50,315 bases of DNA from Burkholderia sp. TSV86. Lineage in GTDB: Bacteria > Pseudomonadota > Gammaproteobacteria > Burkholderiales > Burkholderiaceae. Numbering within the stretch: position 1 is the stretch's first letter; every line of letters starts with the position of its first letter. The notes under the pieces were generated by a model, which was given only the letters and a program-made list of their open reading frames with translations, ran no database searches and was not told the origin of the DNA. The translations under genes were made by a program, and so were the position numbers. The stretch spans positions 1 through 50,315 of the forward strand of contig NZ_LOWB01000056.1 in assembly GCF_001522865.1 (NCBI RefSeq), written 5' to 3'. Positions 18,720-26,628 of the stretch are shown one piece after another.

Positions 18720-19787
18720 CTATTGCGTAAGAGCCGTGAAGCCATCGAGCAGCCGGTCGATGTCCGCCGGCTCGATCGCTCCCATCGTCGAGACCCGGAA
18801 TAGCGCGTTCGACAACCCGCCCTGGCCCGCATAAATCACGAAGCCGCGTGCCTTGAGCCCGTCGTGCAGCGCGTCATACGTGACACCCGTGGGCAAGTGG
18901 TATGCGCGCAGTACGACCGACGACGCGCCCGGCGGCAGCACGAGCGGCATGGCGCGCGCGGCGAGCCCGGCGCGGACTTGCTCCGCGAGCACGGCATAGC
19001 GCGCATGACGCGCTCGCCAGCCGCCCGCTTCGTCGAACTCGCGCAACGCCTCGACGAGCGCGTAGTACGCATGCACGGATGGCGTGAATGGCGTGTTGCG
19101 TGCTTCCTGCAGCCGTGCGAGCCGGCCGAGGTCGAGGTAGTACGTGCGGCTCGCGGCGCGCGTGAGCGCTTGCTTGCTGACCATCACGAACGCTGCGCCG
19201 GGGACGCCGTGCAGGCATTTGTTCGCGGTCGCGGCGACCGCGTCGATGTCGCCGCCCGCGAAGTTGATCGCTTCCGCGCCGAAGCTGCTGACGCCGTCGA
19301 CGAGCAGCCGCACGCCGCGCGGCCGGCACACGGCGGCGAGCGCGTCGAGATCGTTGAGCCGTCCGGTGGTGGTTTCGTGATGAACCACCGCGACATGCGT
19401 GATCGTGCGGTCCGCGTCGAGCGCCGCGCTCACGCGCCCGAGATCAGGCGCATGCATCCAGTCATGCTCGACGGTGTCGTGTGCGATCCGGTATTGCGCG
19501 GCGATCTGCTTGATCCGGCCTCCATACACGCCGTTTTCGATCACGAGCAGCTTGCCGTTTTCGGGAACGAGCGCGGCCACCATGCTTTCCACGGCGGCCG
19601 TGCCGGAGCCGGTCATCAGCACGGCCGACCACTCGGCCGCATCGAGCCCATACGCGGAGACGAGCCGCGTGCGCGCCTCGTCCTGCAGATCGAAGAATTC
19701 GCTTTCACGATGGCATAGATCCGGCTGCAACAGGCTGTTGCGCACACGCTCGCTGAGCGTCACGGGGCCGGGATTCAGCAGCAGCAT
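18720..19787 (-). CDS. phnW: 2-aminoethylphosphonate-pyruvate transaminase
   Basis: This 355-residue fold-type I PLP enzyme interconverts phosphonoacetaldehyde plus alanine with AEP plus pyruvate. Family signs are LLNPGPVTLSERVR at the N-terminus, CHRESEF, GSGTAAVESMV, the DGVSSFGAE segment and the PLP lysine K190 in ATANKCLHGVPG. The ATG at 19787 has AGGAG 7 nt upstream. A longer in-frame start would overlap the previous gene. Last gene of the phosphonate operon, 13 bp after the decarboxylase stop. PhnW is usually catabolic, but with PEP mutase and decarboxylase beside it and no phosphonatase in the window, it most likely makes AEP here. Confidence 0.92.
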   Translation of the reverse strand: MLLLNPGPVTLSERVRNSLLQPDLCHRESEFFDLQDEARTRLVSAYGLDAAEWSAVLMTGSGTAAVESMVAALVPENGKLLVIENGVYGGRIKQIAAQYRIAHDTVEHDWMHAPDLGRVSAALDADRTITHVAVVHHETTTGRLNDLDALAAVCRPRGVRLLVDGVSSFGAEAINFAGGDIDAVAATANKCLHGVPGAAFVMVSKQALTRAASRTYYLDLGRLARLQEARNTPFTPSVHAYYALVEALREFDEAGGWRARHARYAVLAEQVRAGLAARAMPLVLPPGASSVVLRAYHLPTGVTYDALHDGLKARGFVIYAGQGGLSNALFRVSTMGAIEPADIDRLLDGFTALTQ

Positions 19788-19800
19788 TGGGTTCTCCTGG

Positions 19801-21105
19801 TCACGCATGCGTTGCGCCGATGTGGCGCATCAGTCGCGTTTTGACTTCGACAGGGGTGACGCTCGGGCGCGGCAAACCGTCGGGCACGCCGGCGCGGATC
19901 TTAACGCAGGCGAAGTGCGCGCCGCCGTCTTGCACATCGGCGCGCGCGCCCGTGCGGGCGGCGTCCAGTGCCGCGCCGAGCACGTCGAGCGCGCCGTCGC
20001 CGTCGAGCGCCGACGCGTATCCGCACGCCGCTGCAATGCCCGCGAACGACAGATACGGCGATACCGTCGCCTGGCCGCCCGTCGATTCGTGCGCGCCGTT
20101 GTCGAGCAGCAGATGGACGAGGTTCGACGGGCCATACGCGCCGAGCGTCGCGAACGCGCCCATGCGCATCAGCGCGGCGCCGTCGCCATCGATCGCCACG
20201 ACCTTCAGATCCGGCCGCGCGAGCGCGAGGCCGAGCGCGAACGGCGTCACGCAGCCCATCGAGCCGACCATGTAGAGCTGGTTCGGGCGATCGTCGAGCG
20301 CATATAGCTCACGGCCGCAGTAGCCGGTCGATGCGAGCACGACCGTCGATTCGGCCGGAGTGTGCGCGACGATGCGTGCAAGCGCGTCGTGGCGGGTGGG
20401 CCGCGCGTCGTTCGCGCTGATGCCGCGCGCGTCCCCGGCCGCGCAATGGGCCGCGTCGCCCGGCATGCCGGCGGAGACGCCGGCCGCTGCATCGGGCGCT
20501 GCCGCCGCGACGCCTGCTTTGCCTGTCACCTGGGTCCCGTGCCGCGTCGTTTGCGGCGCGACATGCGCGCGCCGCGCGGGCATCGCCGCGTGCTCGAGCT
20601 TGTACGGCGCAACGCTGCCTTTCTGCATCACCAGCGCGTAAGGACGGCCTGTCGCATCCATATGCGCGATCGCGCGGTCGAGCGCCGGGCCGATGGCATC
20701 GGCTTCGGTCGGGAAGGTTTCCCACGGAATTTCCATCGTGTCGAGCATCGCGGGCGTGATCGGCCCCATCAGCGCGTGCTGCGGCTCATCGGGCACACCC
20801 GGCTGGCCGCGCCACGTGACGATCAGCAGTTGCGGCAGCCGGAACGTCCACGTCAATGACGTGAGGGGGCTCACCGCGTTGCCGAGCCCCGAGTTCTGCA
20901 TCATCGCGATACCGCGCCGGCCGCCAAGCGTCGCGCCGGCGACGAGCGCCACGGCGTCGCCCTCGTTGGCCGCCGACACGTAATGCAGCGCCGGGTCTTG
21001 CAGCACGTAATTGATGAACGGCGTGAGATACGAGCAGGGCACGCCCGCGTACCAGTCGAAGCCGCGCGCGCGCGCCGCTTCGACGAATTGCGCGGCTTCG
21101 ATCAT
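19801..21105 (-). CDS. ppd: Phosphonopyruvate decarboxylase
   Basis: This ThDP enzyme converts phosphonopyruvate to phosphonoacetaldehyde and CO2. That irreversible step pulls the unfavourable PEP mutase reaction forward. The product has 434 residues. The ThDP-activating glutamate is E48 in [10 protein letters not shown], and the ThDP/Mg motif is [16 protein letters not shown] followed by [14 protein letters not shown]. Between the N- and C-terminal domains (about residues 190-250) lies an Ala/Gly/His-rich low-complexity linker that makes it longer than usual for the family (about 370-390). The ATG overlaps the pepM stop as ATGA, so translation is coupled. Confidence 0.93.
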   Translation of the reverse strand: MIEAAQFVEAARARGFDWYAGVPCSYLTPFINYVLQDPALHYVSAANEGDAVALVAGATLGGRRGIAMMQNSGLGNAVSPLTSLTWTFRLPQLLIVTWRGQPGVPDEPQHALMGPITPAMLDTMEIPWETFPTEADAIGPALDRAIAHMDATGRPYALVMQKGSVAPYKLEHAAMPARRAHVAPQTTRHGTQVTGKAGVAAAAPDAAAGVSAGMPGDAAHCAAGDARGISANDARPTRHDALARIVAHTPAESTVVLASTGYCGRELYALDDRPNQLYMVGSMGCVTPFALGLALARPDLKVVAIDGDGAALMRMGAFATLGAYGPSNLVHLLLDNGAHESTGGQATVSPYLSFAGIAAACGYASALDGDGALDVLGAALDAARTGARADVQDGGAHFACVKIRAGVPDGLPRPSVTPVEVKTRLMRHIGATHA

Positions 21106-22793
21106 TGCGCGCCTCCGCTGCCCGCATCCTGCTCCGCGTATGGCGTCTGGCCGTGCGCGAAGTCGCTGGCGCGGCGGAAGTCGTCGAGGTCGTTGACGCC
21201 GCGCCAATGGCCGTGCACGTACTGCACTTCGATTTGTTCGCCGGCGTCGATCAGCGCATTCAGCAGCGCGGGCAGATCGAGAGAATCGAAATCCGCGCGC
21301 GCCTTCAGCGTGTCGAGCATCGCGTTCAGCCGTGCGACGCCCGCGCCGCGCACGTTCATGAGGCCGACCCAGCGGCCGTGCGGCTCGCCTTCGTCATGAA
21401 CGTCGCTCGATACGCGTCGCAGATAAACCTTCTGCCCGAACAGCCCGCGGTCGTCGGCGCTCGAACAGAATGCGAAATCGCGCACGCTTTGGTTCGACGG
21501 CTGGGTCTGCGACGAATCGATGACGACGCTGAACTCCGCATCGCTTTGCGCGAGGTCGCGCAGGATGTAGCTGCGGAACAGCAGATCGCCATACGAGATC
21601 ACGGTGTCGCCGGTGAGGCGCTCGGCCGCGCACGCGAGCGATGCGAGTTCGCCCGTTTGCGCGTGCCGCTCGTTGACGACGAGCTTGATGCCCGACGTGT
21701 CGATCGCGTCGGCGCGATAGCCGCCGACCACCGTGATATCGTTGACGCCTTGCTTCTTGAAGCCATCGACGAGCCAGCGCAACAGCGGCTTGCCGGCCAC
21801 CGGCAGCATCACCTTGGGCTTGTCCTCGGTGACGGCCTCGAGCCCCTTGCCGCGGCTCGCGGCGAGCACGATCGCCGCATTCGACGCGCGCGAACTCGAC
21901 GACAGGTAGATCCGCTCGGCGGCCGAGTATTCGGCGGCGTCCTGCAGCCGGAAAATTTCGTTGACGCTCGCGACGCGCTCCTCGACGTTGACCAGCGTCT
22001 GGCTTTCGTGGATCTCGCGCGCGACGGCCTGCATCGCCGACGCGGCCGCGCGGATCAGATGGTTCGCCCAGATCACGGTGCTGATGCCCGCCTGGCGGAA
22101 CACGTCGGTCGGCGTGCTGTAGTACTTGGTCGGCACGATCACGAGCGGCGCGCGGCCGCTCCATTCGCGCGCGAACTGCAGGATCTCGTCGGGGCGCGAC
22201 AGTTTGCTGTGAATCAGGATCGCATCGGCGCCCGCTTCGGCATAGGCGTTCGCGCGGCGCAGCGCCTCGTCCATCCCCCAGCCCGCGATCAGCGCCTCGA
22301 CGCGCGCGACGATCGAGAAATCCGGATCGCTCTGCGAATCCTTGCCGGCCTTGATCTTGCCGCAGAACTCGTCGATCTCGGCGAGCGGCTGGCGCTCGCC
22401 GTCGATGAAACTGTTGGTTTTCGGAAACTGCTTATCTTCGATGCACACGCCGGCGATGCCGCGCTGCTCGAGCTTCTTCACGAGCCGGCGCACGTTGTTG
22501 AAGTTGCCGTAGCCGGTGTCGCCGTCGAGCAGGATCGGCAGATCGCTCGCGTCGGCCATGAATTCGAGCACGTCGACGACCTGCGTCCAGCTTGCTTCGT
22601 TGTTGTCGCGCACGCCGAACTGCGCGGAGATCGCAAGGCCCGACGCCCAGATTCCCTTGAAGCCGGCCTCGCGGACGATCCGCGCGGACAGCCCGTTGTG
22701 TGCTTCCATCAGGAATTCGAGTTCGCTGCTCACGAGCATGCGGCGCAGCCGTGCGCTGCGCGATTCGGTGAAATTCGGTTCTCGTGCGTTCAT
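21102..22793 (-). CDS. pepM: Phosphoenolpyruvate mutase fused to a nucleotidyltransferase
   Basis: This 563-residue protein has residues 15-295 as PEP mutase of the isocitrate-lyase superfamily, with the diagnostic EDKxxxxxNS motif at 119-128 ([10 protein letters not shown]) and the metal-binding LDGDTGYGN at 89-97. From about 305 a sugar-nucleotidyltransferase-type domain begins ([13 protein letters not shown], then [15 protein letters not shown]). In Treponema-type PepM-PntC fusions the second domain is a cytidylyltransferase that forms CMP-AEP, and I infer the same here. It opens the C-P bond pathway: PEP to phosphonopyruvate. Its start overlaps the preceding gene and its stop overlaps ppd, both as ATGA. 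Confidence 0.94.
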   Translation of the reverse strand: MNAREPNFTESRSARLRRMLVSSELEFLMEAHNGLSARIVREAGFKGIWASGLAISAQFGVRDNNEASWTQVVDVLEFMADASDLPILLDGDTGYGNFNNVRRLVKKLEQRGIAGVCIEDKQFPKTNSFIDGERQPLAEIDEFCGKIKAGKDSQSDPDFSIVARVEALIAGWGMDEALRRANAYAEAGADAILIHSKLSRPDEILQFAREWSGRAPLVIVPTKYYSTPTDVFRQAGISTVIWANHLIRAAASAMQAVAREIHESQTLVNVEERVASVNEIFRLQDAAEYSAAERIYLSSSSRASNAAIVLAASRGKGLEAVTEDKPKVMLPVAGKPLLRWLVDGFKKQGVNDITVVGGYRADAIDTSGIKLVVNERHAQTGELASLACAAERLTGDTVISYGDLLFRSYILRDLAQSDAEFSVVIDSSQTQPSNQSVRDFAFCSSADDRGLFGQKVYLRRVSSDVHDEGEPHGRWVGLMNVRGAGVARLNAMLDTLKARADFDSLDLPALLNALIDAGEQIEVQYVHGHWRGVNDLDDFRRASDFAHGQTPYAEQDAGSGGAQ

Positions 22794-23557
22794 CGTGTGG
22801 CCCCGATCATACGTTGTTGAATGTGCGGCAGAACTTCATCGCGCGCGCGCGCGACATCGCCAGGAAAATCGATTTCGATCCACGGCGCGCCCGTCACGTC
22901 GGCGATGTCGAACGGGCGGCCGCCTTCGAGCAGCAGATCCCGCACCGCTTCCTCGTGCGGCAGGTTCGCGCGGCCGGTATCGACATAGCCGGCGACGATC
23001 TCGGCGAGCCGCCGCGCGGTGTCCTCGCGAAAGCGGAAAAAGCCGACCGATTCGCCGATCGTGTCATAGTCGAGCCCGGCTGCGACCTGCTTGCGCAATT
23101 CGACCGGCACGCCGCTTTTCACGCACAGCTTGACGGGCTCGTCGCCTGTTTCGAAGTCGCGGTCGATCAGCAGGCGATCGATCGCGCGCGACGGCTCGGC
23201 GACAAGCGCGTGCAGGATGCTGTCGTCGTACAGCACGTCGGCGTCCATTAGCAGCACGTCGCCGCCGCGCGTGAGCGCGTCGGCGGCCGTGTGGACGGTA
23301 AGCATGCTGCCGAGGTCGTAGCGCGGGTTCAGCACGATCTCGGCTTTGCGGTTCAGGCGCGCAAGCTCGGCTTCGACCTTCTCCGACTGGAAGCCGAGCG
23401 CGAGCACGATTTCGTTGACGCCCGCCGCGTCGAGCACGCGCAGGTGCCGCTCCAGTAGCGACATGTCGTGAAAGCGCAGCAAACACTTCGGAAATTGCGC
23501 CTCGGGAGGCTGCTGCAGGCGCAGGCCGAGGCCCGCCGCAAGAATGATCGCTCGCAT
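22790..23557 (-). CDS. Stand-alone nucleotidyltransferase (NTP transferase domain)
   Basis: This 255-residue Rossmann-like nucleotidyltransferase begins with the signature [15 protein letters not shown]...FPKCLL and has a metal-binding aspartate pair in [10 protein letters not shown]. It differs in sequence from the domain fused to PepM, so the operon encodes two nucleotide-activating enzymes. It may activate AEP, a hydroxylated AEP, or the alcohol acceptor used by the CDP-alcohol transferase. The ATG at 23557 has GGAGAA just upstream. The stop overlaps the pepM start by 4 bp. Confidence 0.88.
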   Translation of the reverse strand: MRAIILAAGLGLRLQQPPEAQFPKCLLRFHDMSLLERHLRVLDAAGVNEIVLALGFQSEKVEAELARLNRKAEIVLNPRYDLGSMLTVHTAADALTRGGDVLLMDADVLYDDSILHALVAEPSRAIDRLLIDRDFETGDEPVKLCVKSGVPVELRKQVAAGLDYDTIGESVGFFRFREDTARRLAEIVAGYVDTGRANLPHEEAVRDLLLEGGRPFDIADVTGAPWIEIDFPGDVARARDEVLPHIQQRMIGATR

Positions 23558-23758
23558 GAGTTCTCCACGCAAAAGAGCCGACTGTCGCGTCGCCGGATCA
23601 GTCGGCAATGAGTGGCGGCGTATCGCCGCCACCGGGTTTCCACTGAAATTCAATCATGTCCGCTTGCCGCTTTTTCCCCGACGGCGGGCGTTCGGCGCGC
23701 GAGAAGGCTGGGCGGCGAATTCGGGGCGGTTCGGCGCTTGCCGAAATTCCCGCCGCGC
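23558..23758. other. Intra-operon spacer with hairpin
   Basis: This 201-bp gap is the only large one in the otherwise overlapping phosphonate operon. It holds a perfect 9-bp inverted repeat GTGGCGGCG (23612-23620) / CGCCGCCAC (23624-23632) with a 3-nt loop and no T tail. A 19-codon frame (minus, 23657-23598; MIEFQWKPGGG...) runs through the hairpin. There is no convincing ribosome binding site, so I do not call it a gene. Confidence 0.5.
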
Positions 23759-24802
23759 TCACTCCGTTCGCTGCCCTCCGAGAGAGGGGGGCACCAAGCT
23801 CGGCGCGGTCCGCCGGCGCTCGCTGAAATGCAAGTACAGAATACCCGGCAGGCCGAGCGCAAGCTCGCGCGCGCGCTTGGAGAGTGACAGCGCGAGCGCC
23901 GCGTCGGGCGGCAGTCCGACGAGCGGCGCCAGCAGCAGATAGCCGCCTTCCTGAGCGCCGAGCGAGCCGGGAATCGCGAACGCCGCGCCGCGGATCGCCT
24001 GGCCGACGCTCTCGAGCAGCAGCGCGTCGGGCCAGCTCACCGGATGCCCGAGAAAATGCAGCGCGAGCCACACTTCGGCCGTGCCGACGATCCAGCCGAC
24101 GAGGCTCAGCGCGAACGTGGCGCCCACCTTGCCACGCTCGCGGTAAAGCCGGCCGACCGCCGCGTCGATCGCGTCCGCCCGCGTCTCGAGCGACGACCAG
24201 TCGCGCGGGCCGAGTTTCGAGACGAAACGCAGCCCGCGCCCGAACAGGCCGCGCCGCTGCGCGAAATAGAAAAGCCCCGCAAGCACGCCGAGCACGGCCG
24301 TCGCGATCAGCGCGGGCGTGCGCAACTGGGCCGCTGCTGTGTGCGTCGCGCCGACGCTGAATGCCGCGATGCCGGCGAGCGCGAACACGATCTGCGCGAG
24401 CGCCTGCATCGTCGTGCTGACGGTGATCGCGGCGGCCGCGTCGGCAAGCCGCATGCCGCGCTTGGCGAGATGGCGGACCATCAGCACCGGGCCGCCGATC
24501 TGCCCGGCGGGCAACAGGCTGTTGACCGATTCGCCCACCCAGCGCGCGCGCAGCGCGTCGCCGAACGTGCGGCCCGCCGCGCCGCGCGCAGGCCGGCCAT
24601 GCGCGGCGGGGTCCGGGCCAAACGTCACCGCGATCGCGGCCGCGTCGACGACGAGCGGCACGAGATGAAACGCGGCGACGAGCGCGAGGCCCCAGCCGGC
24701 GGCTGCAAGCGTCGTCGCAACCGCGCCGAGGCCTTGCCACGCGAGCAGGGCGACGAAGAGCGCCGTGCCGAGCGTCAGTAAGATCGTGCCGGTGCGCGTC
24801 AT
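23759..24802 (-). CDS. UPF0104 / lysylphosphatidylglycerol synthase-like transmembrane protein
   Basis: This polytopic membrane protein of 347 residues has about seven hydrophobic segments, starting with ILLTLGTALFVALLAWQGL. It resembles the flippase-like membrane domain of LPG synthetases (AglD2/UPF0104), including the loop WVGESVNSLLPAGQIGGP and the late AFAIPGSLGAQEGGYLLL. No soluble aminoacyltransferase domain is attached. In a phosphonolipid operon a role in lipid transbilayer movement or transfer is reasonable, but this is inference. Its ATG overlaps the previous stop as ATGA. A longer upstream start is possible but would sit inside the oxygenase gene. Confidence 0.82.
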   Translation of the reverse strand: MTRTGTILLTLGTALFVALLAWQGLGAVATTLAAAGWGLALVAAFHLVPLVVDAAAIAVTFGPDPAAHGRPARGAAGRTFGDALRARWVGESVNSLLPAGQIGGPVLMVRHLAKRGMRLADAAAAITVSTTMQALAQIVFALAGIAAFSVGATHTAAAQLRTPALIATAVLGVLAGLFYFAQRRGLFGRGLRFVSKLGPRDWSSLETRADAIDAAVGRLYRERGKVGATFALSLVGWIVGTAEVWLALHFLGHPVSWPDALLLESVGQAIRGAAFAIPGSLGAQEGGYLLLAPLVGLPPDAALALSLSKRARELALGLPGILYLHFSERRRTAPSLVPPSLGGQRTE

Positions 24803-25575
24803 GACCCCGACGGGCGGCGCGCGGCCGATTGCTTGAATACCTGACGAAAGCCGAAATACGCGATGGCGTCCTTCATGTTCGACACGAAGCGTTTCCACGG
24901 CCGCATGCCCGGATCGGTCACGTACTCGAACGTCAGCGATACGCGGAATTCGTTGGCGGCGACGGGCGTGACGCGATGGCGCAGCTTGTCGCCGTCGAAG
25001 AACACGATGCCGCCGTGCGCGATCTGCACCGATCCGGGCTCGTCGGGCACGTTCGGGTTGCGCGTGTGCAACTCGTAATCGAGCCGCGCCGACGAATCGT
25101 CGATCACGCCGAATAGCAGCGTATAGCGGCGGCCATCGTAGTAAGACGTGTCGTAGTGCCAGCCGATGTGATCGCCCTCGCGCGTGTAGTAGTAGAGCGC
25201 ATATGCGTGCGGATCGTCGTCGGGCGACGGCTGCAGCTTGTCGCCCGTCAGCGATTCGAGGAAGCCGACGAGTGCCTTCGAGCGGTACAGCTCGGCGATC
25301 AGCGGCGCCCGCGCATCGATCGTATGGCGGCTTACGCTGCCGCCCTGCTTATGCCCCGGCAGGTAGTTGCGATTGATCGCAGGCACGAGCGCACGCGCGG
25401 CGTCGGCGATTTGCCCGGCGAGATCCTTCGGCAGGAAGTCGTCGAGATACAGGAACGCGCCCTGGCGAGCGAATTCGCGCGCCAGGTGCGCGCCGTCGAG
25501 CGCGCACACGCGCGCGGCGACGGCATCATCGACGTTGCCGGCGCGTGCCGGCGCTGCTTCGATGTCGGTGGTCAT
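24799..25575 (-). CDS. 2-oxoglutarate/Fe(II)-dependent oxygenase
   Basis: The product has 258 residues with the double-stranded beta-helix iron site intact: H140-x-D142 in GWHYDTSYY and H200 in KLRHRVTPV. R211 (EFRVSLTF) is suited to bind 2-oxoglutarate. The fold resembles the prolyl-4-hydroxylase-like 2OG group. Because it overlaps the CDP-alcohol transferase and the membrane-protein gene (ATGA at both ends), it is almost certainly part of phosphonate tailoring. Hydroxylation of the AEP headgroup or of the lipid moiety is the simplest guess. The ATG at 25575 is chosen because of the coupling overlap. Confidence 0.88.
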   Translation of the reverse strand: MTTDIEAAPARAGNVDDAVAARVCALDGAHLAREFARQGAFLYLDDFLPKDLAGQIADAARALVPAINRNYLPGHKQGGSVSRHTIDARAPLIAELYRSKALVGFLESLTGDKLQPSPDDDPHAYALYYYTREGDHIGWHYDTSYYDGRRYTLLFGVIDDSSARLDYELHTRNPNVPDEPGSVQIAHGGIVFFDGDKLRHRVTPVAANEFRVSLTFEYVTDPGMRPWKRFVSNMKDAIAYFGFRQVFKQSAARRPSGS

Positions 25576-26264
25576 TTGGTGGGCTGGATTTCGGTTGGAT
25601 TGGGCGCGGGCGCGGCCGTGCCGCCGCGCTTCACAATCCGCCAGTAATCGATCGCGACCCATGCGGCGAACAGCGGTGCGCCGATCGATGCGGCCAGGAT
25701 GAACGATTCGACACCGTCGAGCAGCGTGACGATCGGCAGCAGATACAGTACGTCCTCGGTCTCGAAACCACCGACGAACGCCTGCTTCGTGCCCGCCTTG
25801 CCGGCGAACGATTCGATCCGCATCCGCAGGAAGAATATCAGCGCGACGGCCGCGCCGGCGAGCGCGCCGAGCAGCACGGGCGACGCCGCCATCTGGCCGC
25901 CCGCCGCGACGATGCCGACGCCCATCGACACGAACAGCGCGATCGTGACGAGCGCGTCGCTCGCGAGATCGTAGAAATGGCCGAGCTTGCTCGACTGGCC
26001 GCTGATGCGCGCGAGTTCGCCGTCGGTGTGATCGACGAAATTCGACAGCACGATCAGAAACGCCCCCGCATTGCTCCAGCCGTAGCCGGGTTGCGCGAGG
26101 CACCATGCGCCGGCCGCGCCGATCAGCAGACGCAGCGTGGTCAGATGATTGGGCGTGATCGCAGTGCCGACGAGCGGCGTGACGAGTCGGCGTGCGAGCC
26201 GGGCGTCCCAAGTACGGGGCGGCGGACTCTCAACGGGCGGAGTGTCGGATTTTCTCGGGTCCAT
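25572..26264 (-). CDS. CDP-alcohol phosphatidyltransferase family protein
   Basis: This inner-membrane enzyme of about 230 residues carries the complete family motif D78-x2-D81-G82-x2-A85-R86-x8-G95-x3-D99-x3-D103 (within VDHTDGELAR and KLGHFYDLASD), followed by several hydrophobic helices. Members transfer a phospho- or phosphono-alcohol from a CMP-linked donor to a hydroxyl acceptor. With a PepM-cytidylyltransferase in the same operon, the likely donor is CMP-AEP and the product a phosphonolipid. First gene of the operon. I prefer the ATG at 26264 (MDPRKSD) because upstream codons fall in an AT-rich promoter-like region. Confidence 0.9.
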   Translation of the reverse strand: MDPRKSDTPPVESPPPRTWDARLARRLVTPLVGTAITPNHLTTLRLLIGAAGAWCLAQPGYGWSNAGAFLIVLSNFVDHTDGELARISGQSSKLGHFYDLASDALVTIALFVSMGVGIVAAGGQMAASPVLLGALAGAAVALIFFLRMRIESFAGKAGTKQAFVGGFETEDVLYLLPIVTLLDGVESFILAASIGAPLFAAWVAIDYWRIVKRGGTAAPAPNPTEIQPTK

Positions 26265-26628
26265 CGGCGAAATATATACGGATTTGTAATTTATTGCTTT
26301 TTGATGGCGCGGCGGCACGATTACAAATCGTTTTGAAGGTAAATCGTAATATTTTACGCGAATCCGAACCACAGCCGAGCCGATTCGATCATCGTGATGC
26401 GCGCGCACCGCACGCGATGCAAATCTGATGTCAGACAAATACTTGCCGAATCCTGTAAGTCAGTTTTTCAACCGGCCGACACTATAACCGGCCGGCGCTC
26501 TGCGATACTGCGTCGCACCGTGCCCCAGCCACCTGTTCAACGCATGCCGGCCAAGGGCGAGCATCGCTTCGCAGACGCCTTGCGGTACTTGCGCCGCCAG
26601 ATTCAATACGACCTTTCGACACTCTGCC
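26265..26628. promoter_or_regulatory. Divergent promoter region of the phosphonate operon and the CoA-transferase gene
   Basis: This 364-bp intergenic region has an AT-rich core next to the phosphonate operon start. A perfect 10-bp inverted repeat, GATTTGTAAT at 26281-26290 and ATTACAAATC at 26320-26329, flanks 29 bp and lies 17-65 bp upstream of the first phosphonate gene. Related sequence (AAATCGTAATATTTTACG) follows at about 26341. This looks like an operator or promoter region, but the regulator is unknown. A CCGGCCG repeat pair occurs near 26472-26494. Confidence 0.5.

Noticed and set aside
21105..22820. Plus-strand frame of 571 codons opposite pepM
   Set aside because: Shadow of the PepM fusion gene with biased Arg/Asp/His composition.
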